In this document: piece by piece, positions 25,676 through 35,250 of the stretch
Layout: every line of letters starts with the position of its first letter
How positions within the stretch are numbered: the first letter of the stretch is position 1
Assembly: GCA_948999435.1 (NCBI GenBank)
Contig: CARJCM010000003.1
Location: 1 to 49,253, forward strand
Length of the DNA stretch: 49,253 bases
Direction of reading: 5' to 3'
DNA from: an uncultured Bacilli bacterium
Lineage (GTDB): Bacteria; Bacillota_I; Bacilli_A; RF39; UBA660
The notes under the pieces: model-generated
What the model was told of the DNA's origin: nothing
Seen by the model: only the letters and a program-made list of their open reading frames with translations
Databases searched by the model: none
Made by a program: the position numbers and the translations under genes

Positions 25676-25740
25676 CATTTTTCTACATTCCAAGAGATAT
25701 CAATAGATATTTCTTTTTAAATGGTAAAACAATAAAACAA

Positions 25741-25769
25741 TTGACATTTAACCCCTCAAACTATATAAT
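25741..25769 (+). promoter_or_regulatory. Consensus sigma-A promoter of leuS
   Basis: TTGACA (25741-25746), a 17-base spacer and a perfect TATAAT (25764-25769). The leader is only about 25 nt, so there is no T-box. Confidence 0.85.
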
Positions 25770-25801
25770 TTAAACTATAATTATAAGAAAAGAGGGCTTA
25801 T

Positions 25802-28648
25802 ATGTACGATTATAAAACTATAGAACAAAAATGGCAAAAATATTGGCAAGAAAATGAAACTTTTAAAACCGATGTTTGGGATTTTAGCAAACCAAAATAT
25901 TATGTATTAGATATGTTCCCTTATCCAAGTGGTGTTGGTTTACATGCAGGACACGTTGAAGGATATACGGCAACAGATATAGTATCACGTATGAAAAGAA
26001 TGCAAGGGTACAATGTATTACACCCAATGGGTTATGATTCTTTTGGTTTACCTGCAGAGCAATATGCAGTTCAAACGGGTAATCATCCAAGTGGTTTTAC
26101 AGAGAAAAACATTAACTATTTTAGTGAACAATTAAATACTTTAGGTTTTGATTATGACTGGTCAAAAATGATATCTACAAGTGACCCTAAATATTATAAA
26201 TGGACTCAATGGATATTTAAAGAATTATACAAAGATGGTTATGCTAAATATATTGATATGCCTGTTAACTGGTGTGAAGAATTAGGAACTGTTTTATCAA
26301 ATGATGAAGTAATTGATGGAAAATCTGAAAGAGGGGGTTACCCTGTCATTCGTAAGAAAATGAAGCAATTATGTATCGACCAACCTAAATTTGCGGAAAG
26401 GTTATTAGAAGGCTTAAATGAAATTGATTGGCCAGAATCTACCAAAGAAATGCAACGCAATTGGATTGGTAAATCTATCGGAGCTCATGTTAAATTTAAA
26501 ATTGATAATCACGATTTAGATTTTACCATATTTACAACTCGTCCAGATACATTATATGGTGCCACATATTGTGTATTAGCACCCGAACATGAATATGTTG
26601 ATATAATAACTACACCAGATAAAAAAGAAGAAGTTTTAGAATACAAAAAAGTATGTGCCAGTAAAAGTGATTTAGAAAGAACAGAACTAAATAAAGATAA
26701 AACTGGAGTATTCACTGGTGCATATGCTATAAATCCTGTTAATGATACTAAAATACCAATTTATATAAGTGATTATGTTTTAGCAAGTTATGGCACAGGA
26801 GCAATAATGGCAGTTCCAGCTCATGATGAAAGAGATTATGAATTTGCTAAAAAATTTAATATTCCAATAATTCAAGTATTAGCTAAAAACTTTATTGGCA
26901 GTGGTTCTTCTGAAGTAAGAAGTGATAAACCAATGACTGAAAGAAGAGTAGTAAATGCTATAATTAAACATCCGACTGAAGATAAATATTTGTGTGTAAA
27001 TAACAAAAAATTTAATTGGATAGACTTTGTAATGGGTGGCATCGAAGGTGAAGAAACACCAATTGAAGCTGCTAAAAGAGAAATTGCAGAAGAAACAGGA
27101 TATACAGATTTTGCCGATTTAAGAGAGATGGAGTTTATTTATTATGATACATTTTATGCGGCTCATAAAGATGTAAATCGGCATATAACTTGTTATACAG
27201 TAGTAGGTAAATTAAAAAGTTTAGAACAAATAGCTATTTCCAAAGAAGAGCAAGATATCGCTGATATTAAATGGATAGATAAAGAGAATTTATTAGATAC
27301 ATTAACTAATGAAGCTCATAAATATAGTTTTTCATTATTAATGAAAGGTGAGGGCGCATACACTGATGATGGCACTCACATTAATTCTGAAATCTTAAAT
27401 GGTTTAAATAAAGAAGAAGCTATAAATAAAATGGTTGCATGGTTAGAAGAAAGAGGATTAGGTTCTAAGAAAATTAATTATAAGTTTAGAGAATGGATAT
27501 TTGCTCGTCAAAGATATTGGGGTGAGCCAGTACCAATTGTTCATTTAGAAAATGGTGAAGATATATTACTTGAAGATAAAGAATTACCTCTTGTTTTACC
27601 AGAATTAAAAGATTACAAAGGTCACAATGGAAAGGCTCCTTTAGAGAATGCTGTTGAATGGAAAACATACGTTACCGAAAATGGTATTAAAGGAGTAAGA
27701 GAAACATCCACTATGCCAGGCAGTGCTGGTTCTAGTTGGTATTATTTAAGATATATCGACCCAAATAATGATAAAGAATTTTGTAATCAAGAGTTAGCCA
27801 AACATTGGTTACCAGTTGATTTATATATGGGCGGGCCAGAGCACGCTGTAGGTCATTTAATGTATTCTAGAATTTGGAACAATTATTTATATGATAAAGG
27901 TTTATCACCTGTTAAAGAACCATTTAAAAAACTAGTTCATCAAGGGATGATACTAGGTGAAAATGGTATCAAAATGGGAAAAAGATATCCTGAATTTGCT
28001 ATTGACCCTAAAGACATCGCCGCAAGTTATGGCGCTGACACATTAAGATTATATGAAATGTTTATGGGACCAATTGAAGATTCCAAACCATGGAGTAGTA
28101 AAGGTGTTGAAGGAGCTAAAAAGTTTGTAGATAGAGTGTGGCGTTTCTTCACTAATATGGAAAACATCACAGATAATAATGATGGTTCATTAGATAAAGC
28201 CTATCACACAATGGTTAAAAAAGTAACAAATGATTTTGAGACATTAGGATTTAACACAGCAATTAGTCAATTTATGGTTTTTGTAAATGTTTGTTATAAA
28301 ACTATGAAATGTCCGAAAGTTTATGCTGAAGGTTTTATTAAGATGTTATCATGTGTAACACCCCACTTAGGTGAAGAAATATGGGAAATGTATGGACATA
28401 ATAATACTATTGCATATGAGTCTTGGCCAACATATGACGAAGAAAAATTAGTAGATGATGAAGTTAATATAGCTATATCTGTAAATGGTAAACTTCGTAA
28501 CACCATTAAAGTTGCTTTAAATACTGAAGAAGAAGTTTTAAAAGATTTAGCCTTAAAAGATGAAAAAGTTGCTAAATATTTAGAAGGTAAAGAAATAGTT
28601 AAAACTATAATAGTTCCAAACAAAATAATCAATATAGTTGTAAAGTAA
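25802..28648 (+). CDS. leuS: Leucyl-tRNA synthetase with inserted Nudix domain
   Basis: 948 aa, about 140 longer than a usual bacterial LeuRS (about 800-820). HIGH-type motif: YPSGVGLHAGHVEGY. Editing domain: TTRPDTLYGAT and MAVPAHDERD. KMSKS-type motif: IKMGKRYPE, an accepted variant. Residues about 363-515 within the CP1 editing region form a complete Nudix hydrolase domain, and the Nudix box at 412-434 fits GX5EX7REUXEEXGU (E418, R426, E427, E430, E431). The insert ends at GEGAYTDDGTHINSE, where normal LeuRS sequence resumes. The protein charges tRNA-Leu; the insert's substrate is unknown. GAGGG precedes the ATG. Confidence 0.97.
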   Translation: MYDYKTIEQKWQKYWQENETFKTDVWDFSKPKYYVLDMFPYPSGVGLHAGHVEGYTATDIVSRMKRMQGYNVLHPMGYDSFGLPAEQYAVQTGNHPSGFTEKNINYFSEQLNTLGFDYDWSKMISTSDPKYYKWTQWIFKELYKDGYAKYIDMPVNWCEELGTVLSNDEVIDGKSERGGYPVIRKKMKQLCIDQPKFAERLLEGLNEIDWPESTKEMQRNWIGKSIGAHVKFKIDNHDLDFTIFTTRPDTLYGATYCVLAPEHEYVDIITTPDKKEEVLEYKKVCASKSDLERTELNKDKTGVFTGAYAINPVNDTKIPIYISDYVLASYGTGAIMAVPAHDERDYEFAKKFNIPIIQVLAKNFIGSGSSEVRSDKPMTERRVVNAIIKHPTEDKYLCVNNKKFNWIDFVMGGIEGEETPIEAAKREIAEETGYTDFADLREMEFIYYDTFYAAHKDVNRHITCYTVVGKLKSLEQIAISKEEQDIADIKWIDKENLLDTLTNEAHKYSFSLLMKGEGAYTDDGTHINSEILNGLNKEEAINKMVAWLEERGLGSKKINYKFREWIFARQRYWGEPVPIVHLENGEDILLEDKELPLVLPELKDYKGHNGKAPLENAVEWKTYVTENGIKGVRETSTMPGSAGSSWYYLRYIDPNNDKEFCNQELAKHWLPVDLYMGGPEHAVGHLMYSRIWNNYLYDKGLSPVKEPFKKLVHQGMILGENGIKMGKRYPEFAIDPKDIAASYGADTLRLYEMFMGPIEDSKPWSSKGVEGAKKFVDRVWRFFTNMENITDNNDGSLDKAYHTMVKKVTNDFETLGFNTAISQFMVFVNVCYKTMKCPKVYAEGFIKMLSCVTPHLGEEIWEMYGHNNTIAYESWPTYDEEKLVDDEVNIAISVNGKLRNTIKVALNTEEEVLKDLALKDEKVAKYLEGKEIVKTIIVPNKIINIVVK

Positions 28649-28696
28649 AAATAAAGTAGAGAAAAATCAGAGCTTTAAAAATTAAAGAGGTGAGAT

Positions 28697-29170
28697 ATGG
28701 AAAGTATAGGTACCTATAAAATTTGTACACATTGTATTTATACAGAAAATTGTTGTTGTTCCTTCAATAAAATAAATTCTCCAGTATTAAATGAAGATGA
28801 AATACAAGCGATTAAAAATTATATCAATAAAAATAATTTCTATGAAAAGAAAGATACAAATCTGTATAATTTAATTACCAAAAATAGTAAATGTATATTT
28901 TACCAAAATAACAAATGTACAATTTATAAAAAAAGACCTATTGATTGCCGATTATTTCCTTTAGATATAATAAGAAAAGATAAAAAGTATTACCTTATTA
29001 TATATTTATTAGAGTGTATTGATGAAACAAAAATAATTGAAGAAATAAAAGACATTGATTATTTAATTGCACAAGTTAAGCCTTGGATAGAAATTTTTAC
29101 AAAAGATGAGAATTATACTAAAATGAAAAATTTAAAATACAAAATTATAAAAGAAATAGTATTAAAATAA
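28697..29170 (+). CDS. YkgJ-family cysteine-cluster protein
   Basis: 157 aa. Cys-rich N-terminus (KICTHCIYTENCCCSF) and a second cluster CIFYQNNKCTIYKKRPIDCR then LFPLDI match the CxxCxxCC/zinc- or iron-binding YkgJ family. Function unknown, probably cytosolic metal binding. AGAGGTGAG lies upstream. It is 48 bases after leuS and may be co-transcribed. Confidence 0.82.
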   Translation: MESIGTYKICTHCIYTENCCCSFNKINSPVLNEDEIQAIKNYINKNNFYEKKDTNLYNLITKNSKCIFYQNNKCTIYKKRPIDCRLFPLDIIRKDKKYYLIIYLLECIDETKIIEEIKDIDYLIAQVKPWIEIFTKDENYTKMKNLKYKIIKEIVLK

Positions 29171-29194
29171 TAAATAAAGTAAAATAATCTGTTA

Positions 29195-29221
29195 AGTAGA
29201 GAAAAAATCTCTGCTTTTTTT
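29195..29221 (+). terminator. Terminator after the YkgJ-type gene
   Basis: AGTAGAGA (29195-29202) with TCTCTGCT (29208-29215), then a run of T. Confidence 0.8.
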
Positions 29222-29231
29222 ATTTAATAAG

Positions 29232-29240
29232 TGGTATACT
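29232..29240 (+). promoter_or_regulatory. Extended -10 promoter of the SDR gene
   Basis: TGGTATACT, 21 bases before the ATG; AGGAGG lies between. Confidence 0.5.
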
Positions 29241-29260
29241 ATAAATAATAGGAGGATTAT

Positions 29261-30052
29261 ATGAAACTAGAGAATAAGATAGCAGTTATAACTGGTGGGG
29301 CAATGGGTATAGGAAAAGGCATTGTAGAAGTATATCTAAAATATGGTGCGAGTGTCATAATACTAGATTACAATGAAGCATTAACAAATACGCTAACAGA
29401 ACTAAATGCGAAGTATCCTAACAAAATTAATGGCTTTATTGTTGATATTAGAAACAAAGAAGTATTAGAAGCTTGTGCCAAAGAAATTGAAAGTAGATAT
29501 GGCCACATTGACATTTTAGTAAATAATGCTGGTGTATGTAAACTTACAACTTTTGAAGATATGGATGATAATACTAGAGATTTCCATTTTGATATCAATA
29601 TTAATGGAACGTGGAATGTAACCAAAGCATTTTTACCATTAATTAAGAAAAATGGTAAAGGAGCAATAGTTAATTTATCAAGTGTAACAGGTCCAATGGT
29701 CGCAGATAGTGGAGAAGTAGCATATGCCACGAGTAAAGCAGCGGTTTTAGGTTTTACTAAAAGTTTAGCAATGGAAGTAGTTACTAACAATATTAGAGTA
29801 AATGCGATTATGCCAGGTTATGTAAAAACACCTTTAGTAGACAATATGGCGATATTATCAAACGGAGAAAATCCTAATTCTGTTGTAGAAGATATAGCAG
29901 CCTCTATACCAATGGGTAGACTAGCAGACCCTAAAGAAGTAGGGGAGCTAGCAGCTTTCCTAGGAAGTGATGAAGCAAGCTATATAACAGGACAAGGAAT
30001 AGTAATTGATGGAGGATCTACTTTACCAGAGACTTCTTCAATGGGCGTATAG
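29261..30052 (+). CDS. Short-chain dehydrogenase/reductase
   Basis: 263 aa. The cofactor motif TGGAMGIGKGIVEVY and the acidic D in VIILDYNEA suggest NAD preference. NNAGVC, catalytic Ser in NLSSVTG and YATSKAAV (Tyr, Lys) complete the tetrad. IPMGRLADPKEVGELAAFL and SYITGQGIVIDGG are the usual C-terminal marks of the classical SDR family. The substrate is unknown. The nitroreductase gene follows 3 bases later. Confidence 0.93.
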   Translation: MKLENKIAVITGGAMGIGKGIVEVYLKYGASVIILDYNEALTNTLTELNAKYPNKINGFIVDIRNKEVLEACAKEIESRYGHIDILVNNAGVCKLTTFEDMDDNTRDFHFDININGTWNVTKAFLPLIKKNGKGAIVNLSSVTGPMVADSGEVAYATSKAAVLGFTKSLAMEVVTNNIRVNAIMPGYVKTPLVDNMAILSNGENPNSVVEDIAASIPMGRLADPKEVGELAAFLGSDEASYITGQGIVIDGGSTLPETSSMGV

Positions 30053-30055
30053 AAT

Positions 30056-30568
30056 ATGGAATTAGAGACTGTGATAAAAAATCGTCGAAGCATAAGGCAT
30101 TACAATGAAAAAGAAATAGAAAAAAGGGATATTGAAAAAATATTAGAGTGTGGAATTTTAGCGCCATCCGCCAAAAATCGCCAACCATGGCATTTTATAG
30201 TTATAAAAGAGGATAAAGATTTAAAAAATGAAATAGGAAATTTATTAGAAGCGTGGCTTCCAGAGGCCAGTTTAACTAGTGAAGTTATAAAAACTAGTGA
30301 TACCATCATAATGATATATGCTGATATTGAAAATACAATTTTAGATGTTCAGTCAGTTGGAGCATGTATCGAAAATATGATATTAAAAGCGACAGATTTA
30401 GACATATCAAGTTTATGGATCGGATATACTTTAAAGATAGAAGAAGAATTAAAAGAATTATTAAATACGGATAAAACATTAATAGCAACTCTAGCCTTAG
30501 GATATAGTGAAGCTAAACCAAAACCACGACCAAGAAAAGCACTAGATAATGTTAGTGAGTGGAGATAA
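30056..30568 (+). CDS. Nitroreductase-family flavoprotein
   Basis: 170 aa. Begins METVIKNRRSIR-like (RRSIRHYNEKEIEKRDIEKI), with the FMN-contact APSAKNRQPWHFIVI and SVGACIENMILKATDL, ending with LGYSEAKPKPRPRK. This is the pattern of NAD(P)H-dependent FMN oxidoreductases of the nitroreductase family. It is coupled to the SDR gene (3-base gap), so both may act on the same redox pathway. Confidence 0.92.
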   Translation: MELETVIKNRRSIRHYNEKEIEKRDIEKILECGILAPSAKNRQPWHFIVIKEDKDLKNEIGNLLEAWLPEASLTSEVIKTSDTIIMIYADIENTILDVQSVGACIENMILKATDLDISSLWIGYTLKIEEELKELLNTDKTLIATLALGYSEAKPKPRPRKALDNVSEWR

Positions 30569-30591
30569 AAAAAAGAAAGAGAGTTTGAAGT

Positions 30592-31530
30592 ATGAAAAAG
30601 AAAGTTATTATATCAATAATAGTATTATTAATACTAGCACCAAGTTGTTTTTTTGCATATAAACATTTTACGAAAGAAGAGCCAAAAGCACCTGATAAGA
30701 AACCTCAAGAAGAACTACCAGTTACTGAAGATTTAAAAGGTAAATTTGCAAATAGTAAATTAAGAGTAGATGCATCACTTGCAACTCAACCATTAATGAA
30801 TGCGTATGCTAAATATTTTGGAGATGAAGACTTTTTAAATGAAGTAAAAGAAAATTATACTAATACACATCCAGGCTATGTTAAGTTAATTAATGGCGAA
30901 ACAGACTTAATAGTTGTTACAGAACCGAGCGCCGAAGAATTAGCTTTAGCCAAAGAAAAGAATGTTGAGTTAGAAGTAACAAAAGTAGTCAATGAAGGCT
31001 TTGTCTTTTTTGCCAACGCTAAAAATCCAGTTGATAATTTAAAATTAGAGAATGTTATTGATATATATTCTGGAAAAATAAATAATTGGGATGAAGTCGG
31101 AGGAAATAAATCAAGAATAATACCATATCAAAGACCAGTTAATTCAGGTTCTCAAACAGGTATGTTATCACTTGTTATGAAAGACGTACCATTAAGAGAG
31201 CCAACGACAACTGAATTAGTAGCAACCATGGGAGGAATAATAGATGCCGTAGCCAACTATGATAACAATATAGATGGATTAGGCTATTCTTACTATTATT
31301 ATGCTAATATAATGTATCATACTCCAAATATTAAATTTTTAGGTATAAATGGAGTTAAACCAACATATGAAACTATAGAAAATGAGACATATCCATTAAT
31401 GACAGCATATTATATTGTAACAAGAAAAGATGCAAGTAAAAAAACATTAGAATTTAAAGAAGCATTATTAGGAAATGAAGGAGCTAGAGTAGCAAGGGAG
31501 GCAGGTTATGTCCCAATCAAAAAGAAATAA
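30592..31530 (+). CDS. PstS-like substrate-binding protein, membrane anchored
   Basis: 312 aa. An N-terminal hydrophobic segment (5-22) ends in APSC, a poor lipobox, so either anchor or lipoprotein. The domain resembles phosphate-binding PstS: IDIYSGKINNWDEVGGNKSR and PYQRPVNSGSQTGM are the hallmark ligand loops. No pstC, pstA or pstB lies nearby, so the protein may be a sensor or scavenger, or work with a transporter elsewhere. It overlaps the start of the next gene by 23 bases. Confidence 0.85.
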   Translation: MKKKVIISIIVLLILAPSCFFAYKHFTKEEPKAPDKKPQEELPVTEDLKGKFANSKLRVDASLATQPLMNAYAKYFGDEDFLNEVKENYTNTHPGYVKLINGETDLIVVTEPSAEELALAKEKNVELEVTKVVNEGFVFFANAKNPVDNLKLENVIDIYSGKINNWDEVGGNKSRIIPYQRPVNSGSQTGMLSLVMKDVPLREPTTTELVATMGGIIDAVANYDNNIDGLGYSYYYYANIMYHTPNIKFLGINGVKPTYETIENETYPLMTAYYIVTRKDASKKTLEFKEALLGNEGARVAREAGYVPIKKK

Positions 31531-33403
31531 TATAATCTTTTATAGTGTTTTAGTATTAATTGTAATATTAAGTATTTCAGGTACAGCTTTTGCTATCTAT
31601 AAACATAAAGGAAATGTTGATAAAAATGGAGTTACTAACACTCCCAAAGAGGATGTTAAACCATTTTTAACTTTTAAAGAAGTTTCTAAAAGTGATACAA
31701 TTGATATATTTAAAAAATATCCTATAAATCCTATTGAAATAAATTTTACAAAAGGTAAGGTTAAAATAAGTGGTTTAAAAGATAAAGAGATTGAAAATAA
31801 AGTTAATGAAAAGTTATCTGTATTAACAGTTAAAGAAAGCGAATTTGGTAACAATTGTCACATCAATACAAATGTATCAAATGTTTTAAGTATAAGTTGT
31901 GCCATAGAAACAATAAATGTCAATTTAAAGACTGGTGAAGAAATAACAATAGAAGAACTATTTAATAAAGATTCTGATATATATAGTTTTATAGTAAAAA
32001 GCAGTTATAATAGTACTTGTATGTGGGGAATTTGTAGCCCAGAAGATAATGATTCTGAATATGATAACAATATTGAAAATACCATCGCTGAAAATCTCCA
32101 AAAAATTAAAAATAATGATTATATCTTAAGTGTTAATACTAAGAATGCTGTTCTAACCTATGAAAGTAAGGAAGATGAATTTAGTGGAATTTATTTAGAG
32201 TATTATGATTTCTTTAATGATATTACTATATATGATCGTTATTTAGATAATAGTATATATGAAAAAGATATAACTGATTATTGTGAACCAAATAATTGTG
32301 CTGATAAAATATATAGATTATTAGAAAAAGATAATAATAATTATACTGAAGCAGGTCATTTTATAAATGATAAAACATATGTAAACTTTAGAATTAATAA
32401 TCAAAATAATATAGACCCTGACTACAATTATATTTCTAAAGAAATAACAGAACTTAATTTAAAAGATTATATTAATTTATTAGAAAAAGAAATATTAAAA
32501 AAAGAAAAATTAGACACAGAGGGAAATAATTACGCATATATTTCTATAAACGCTGATATATATTATCATACAGCAAACGATTATCAAGTATATTATCAGA
32601 TTAATAAAAAAGAATATAAAAAAGAAGATTTTATCAAATATCATTTAGGCTTTAATGAAGCTAAAGAAATAAATACAAAAACAATAAATGCTGTAAATAT
32701 GTTAATAGATAAAAACAAAAAAATAAGTTATTTAAGTGATAATCCAACAAAAGATATACCTAACTTTGAAACAAAATTATATGAATACATAATGCAAGAG
32801 TTAAAAAAAGATGACAATGATTTCTCTAGTTATGATACTTGTTATTTTTCTGAAGATGAAAAATGTGAAGAAAAAAGAGATTATCATAATTTAATTAAAG
32901 AAGCGAGTTTCGCTATTGACAAAGTTAATAATAAGCTTCATATGTATGAAGAAAAACCAGGAATGTATGAACCAGTCAGTTTTGTTAGTACAAGAATATC
33001 ATTAGATGTTTTTAATGACACTCCATTAAATGTTATTAAGAAGGTAAATGAAGCAGAAGCATTAAATTTATTTGATAAAAATGGTTTACATATTTTATAT
33101 TTCGATAGTGATAATTGTGAACCATGTCGCAAATTAGAAGTTGAACTAGATAATATTATTAAAACTATGAATACAAACATATATAATGTAACACTTAATA
33201 GTAGTAATACTTCTGATAAGCTTTATTCTAAATTAGATACAAAAACAATCTTTGACAACGAAGAAACAACTTATGGTGAATTACTAAAAAATCATAAACT
33301 TGTCCCAACAGTAATTATTATCAAAGATGGTAAAATGGTTGATGGTTTTATAGGGTTTAAAGAAGCAGAAGATATTATTAAAATAGTAGAAAAATACAAA
33401 TAA
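31508..33403 (+). CDS. Membrane-anchored protein with RsiV-like and thioredoxin-like domains
   Basis: 631 aa. Membrane anchor at about 8-30. A region about 50-280 looks like DUF3298/DUF4163 extracellular domains of RsiV-like proteins (long Lys-rich beta segments). A thioredoxin-like fold fills about 520-631, with the redox motif C537-E-P-C540 (DSDNCEPCRKLE) and the cis-Pro region LVPTVIIIKDG. It is probably extracytoplasmic and redox-active. Its start lies within the PstS-like gene (23-base overlap), so the two are translated together. Confidence 0.7.
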   Translation: MSQSKRNNIIFYSVLVLIVILSISGTAFAIYKHKGNVDKNGVTNTPKEDVKPFLTFKEVSKSDTIDIFKKYPINPIEINFTKGKVKISGLKDKEIENKVNEKLSVLTVKESEFGNNCHINTNVSNVLSISCAIETINVNLKTGEEITIEELFNKDSDIYSFIVKSSYNSTCMWGICSPEDNDSEYDNNIENTIAENLQKIKNNDYILSVNTKNAVLTYESKEDEFSGIYLEYYDFFNDITIYDRYLDNSIYEKDITDYCEPNNCADKIYRLLEKDNNNYTEAGHFINDKTYVNFRINNQNNIDPDYNYISKEITELNLKDYINLLEKEILKKEKLDTEGNNYAYISINADIYYHTANDYQVYYQINKKEYKKEDFIKYHLGFNEAKEINTKTINAVNMLIDKNKKISYLSDNPTKDIPNFETKLYEYIMQELKKDDNDFSSYDTCYFSEDEKCEEKRDYHNLIKEASFAIDKVNNKLHMYEEKPGMYEPVSFVSTRISLDVFNDTPLNVIKKVNEAEALNLFDKNGLHILYFDSDNCEPCRKLEVELDNIIKTMNTNIYNVTLNSSNTSDKLYSKLDTKTIFDNEETTYGELLKNHKLVPTVIIIKDGKMVDGFIGFKEAEDIIKIVEKYK

Positions 33404-33411
33404 ACAAAAAT

Positions 33412-33473
33412 AAAGACAATTAATTATTATTTCATATAGATTATTAATGAAAGAATAGTTAAGGTCTTTTTTA
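33412..33473 (+). terminator. Large terminator before parA
   Basis: AAAGAC (33412-33417) pairs with GTCTTT (33464-33469), followed by T residues. The interior can form a further stem (TTTCAT with ATGAAA). Confidence 0.5.
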
Positions 33474-33509
33474 ATTGTTGAAAAGATTAAAAATAATTAT
33501 CTAAAATTA

Positions 33510-33544
33510 AAGACAAAAAGAGAATTATATGATAAAATAATTCT
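33510..33544 (+). promoter_or_regulatory. parA promoter with overlapping palindrome
   Basis: AAGACA-like -35 (33510-33515), a 17-base spacer and TGA-TAAAAT (33533-33538). AGAATTAT (33521-33528) and ATAATTCT (33537-33544) form a perfect 8-bp inverted repeat around the -10, suggesting an operator. Confidence 0.5.
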
Positions 33545-33579
33545 AGTTATCTAATTATAATATAAAGAGGTGTAGCATT

Positions 33580-34365
33580 ATGGCAAAAGTAATATCATTA
33601 GTTAATCAAAAAGGTGGAGTAGGAAAAACTACAACCAGTATCAATTTAGCTGCAGCCTTAGGAGTAGAAGGAAAAAAGACATTATTAATAGATTTAGACC
33701 CCCAAAGGAATGCAACAACAGGACTAGGATTATCAAATGGAGATTATTCCCATGATGTATATGAAGTAATGGCAGGAGTTTGTAGTATTAAAGAGGCAAT
33801 AAAAAAGACTAAATTCAAGAATTTATCTATATTACCATCAACAATAAATCTTGCCGGTGTAGATGTTGAATTTGTAAAAAAAATGTTAGAAGACCCAGAA
33901 TTCCATCAAAATGAGCAGTTAAGAATTGCTATAGAAGAAGTAAAAGAAACTTATGACTATATTATAATTGATTGCCAACCAGCTTTAGGTCTAGCAACAA
34001 TGAATGCTTTAGTCGCAAGTGATTCGGTAATTATTCCAGTTCAATGTGAATTTTTCGCATTAGAGGGAATTACTCAATTATTAAACTCTATCATAATGGT
34101 TCAATCAAGTATGAATCCAGCTCTTAGAATAGAGGGCGTATTATTAACGATGTTAGATGGAAGAACAATAATTGGTTTAGAAGTAATTGAAGAAGTAAGA
34201 AAATATTTCAAAGATAAAGTATTTAACACAATAATACCAAGATTAGTAAGATTAGTAGAGGCGCCAAGTCATGGTAAGCCAATAAATGAATATGACCCCA
34301 AAAGTAAAGCCACAATTGCATATGCCAATTTAGCAAAGGAAGTGATATTACGTGACGGAAACTAA
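33580..34365 (+). CDS. parA: Chromosome-partitioning ATPase ParA/Soj
   Basis: 261 aa, normal length. The deviant Walker A is KGGVGKTTTSINLAAAL. IDLDPQRNATTGLG and IIIDCQPALG are the Walker A' and B regions. It binds DNA non-specifically as an ATP dimer and moves ParB-parS or controls replication initiation. Its ORF overlaps parB by 14 bases. AGAGGTG supports the start. It marks origin proximity in Bacillota. Confidence 0.97.
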   Translation: MAKVISLVNQKGGVGKTTTSINLAAALGVEGKKTLLIDLDPQRNATTGLGLSNGDYSHDVYEVMAGVCSIKEAIKKTKFKNLSILPSTINLAGVDVEFVKKMLEDPEFHQNEQLRIAIEEVKETYDYIIIDCQPALGLATMNALVASDSVIIPVQCEFFALEGITQLLNSIIMVQSSMNPALRIEGVLLTMLDGRTIIGLEVIEEVRKYFKDKVFNTIIPRLVRLVEAPSHGKPINEYDPKSKATIAYANLAKEVILRDGN

Positions 34366-35248
34366 TCGCAAAAAAGCTTTAGGAAAAGGATTAGAGCAAT
34401 TATTTTCCAATGAAGTAATCAATTTCAACAAATTTGAAACTGAGATAGTTGATGAGGGAAAACAAACAGGAGGTATAACTGAAATACCTTTAGAAGAAAT
34501 AAGAAGTAATCCTTATCAACCTCGCGTTATGTTTGATAATGATACATTAGAAGAATTAGCAAATTCAATTAAAGAGCACGGAATTATTCAACCTATAATA
34601 GTAAAAAAAAGTATTAAAGGATATGAGTTAGTTGCAGGAGAAAGAAGAACCAGAGCAGCTAGACTAGCAGGTCTAAAAACAATTCCAGCCATTATCAAAG
34701 ACTTTAATGATGTCGAAATGATGGAGATTGCACTTATAGAAAACATTGAAAGAGAAAACTTAAATCCTATTGAAGAGGCCAAAGCTTATGAAAATATCAT
34801 TAAGATAAATAATATAACTCAAGAAGAACTAGCTCACAAGTTTTCTAAAAGTAGAAGTTATATAACAAATATGTTAGGTTTATTAAATTTACCTGAGAGT
34901 ACTATTAAATTAGTTGAGAAAAAAGAGTTATCAATGGGTCATGCTAGGGCATTAAGTAAACTAGAAGATGAAAACAAGATTAATGAATTAGCATATAAAA
35001 TAGTAAGAGAAGGCTTAAGTGTAAGGGATACTGAGAAATTAATTAATGCTGAAAACATACCTAAAAAGCACAACATAAATAGAGCTCCAACATTTGATAT
35101 AAAGTTTAGTATATATGAAAACTTATGTCGTGAAAGACTAGGCGTTAAAGTAAAGATTAACAATAAAAAAATAGAGATACCATATAAAGATGATGAAGAA
35201 TTAACTCGTATATTAGAAGAATTAAATATAAACATTGAAGGTGATTAA
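34352..35248 (+). CDS. parB: Chromosome-partitioning protein ParB/Spo0J
   Basis: 298 aa from GTG 34352, with AAGGAAGTGAT upstream. The N-terminal CTPase domain shows EIRSNPYQPRVMFD and GYELVAGERRTRAARLAG (GERRxRA). The HTH region (TQEELAHKFSKSRSYITNML) binds parS, and the C-terminus (LTRILEELNINI) is the dimer region. It overlaps parA. No convincing parS was seen within the window. Confidence 0.97.
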   Translation: MTETNRKKALGKGLEQLFSNEVINFNKFETEIVDEGKQTGGITEIPLEEIRSNPYQPRVMFDNDTLEELANSIKEHGIIQPIIVKKSIKGYELVAGERRTRAARLAGLKTIPAIIKDFNDVEMMEIALIENIERENLNPIEEAKAYENIIKINNITQEELAHKFSKSRSYITNMLGLLNLPESTIKLVEKKELSMGHARALSKLEDENKINELAYKIVREGLSVRDTEKLINAENIPKKHNINRAPTFDIKFSIYENLCRERLGVKVKINNKKIEIPYKDDEELTRILEELNINIEGD

Positions 35249-35250
35249 AA

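Noticed and set aside
25676..25801. T-box leader ahead of leuS
   Set aside because: A consensus promoter leaves only about 25 nt of leader, and no T-box or anti-terminator sequence is seen.
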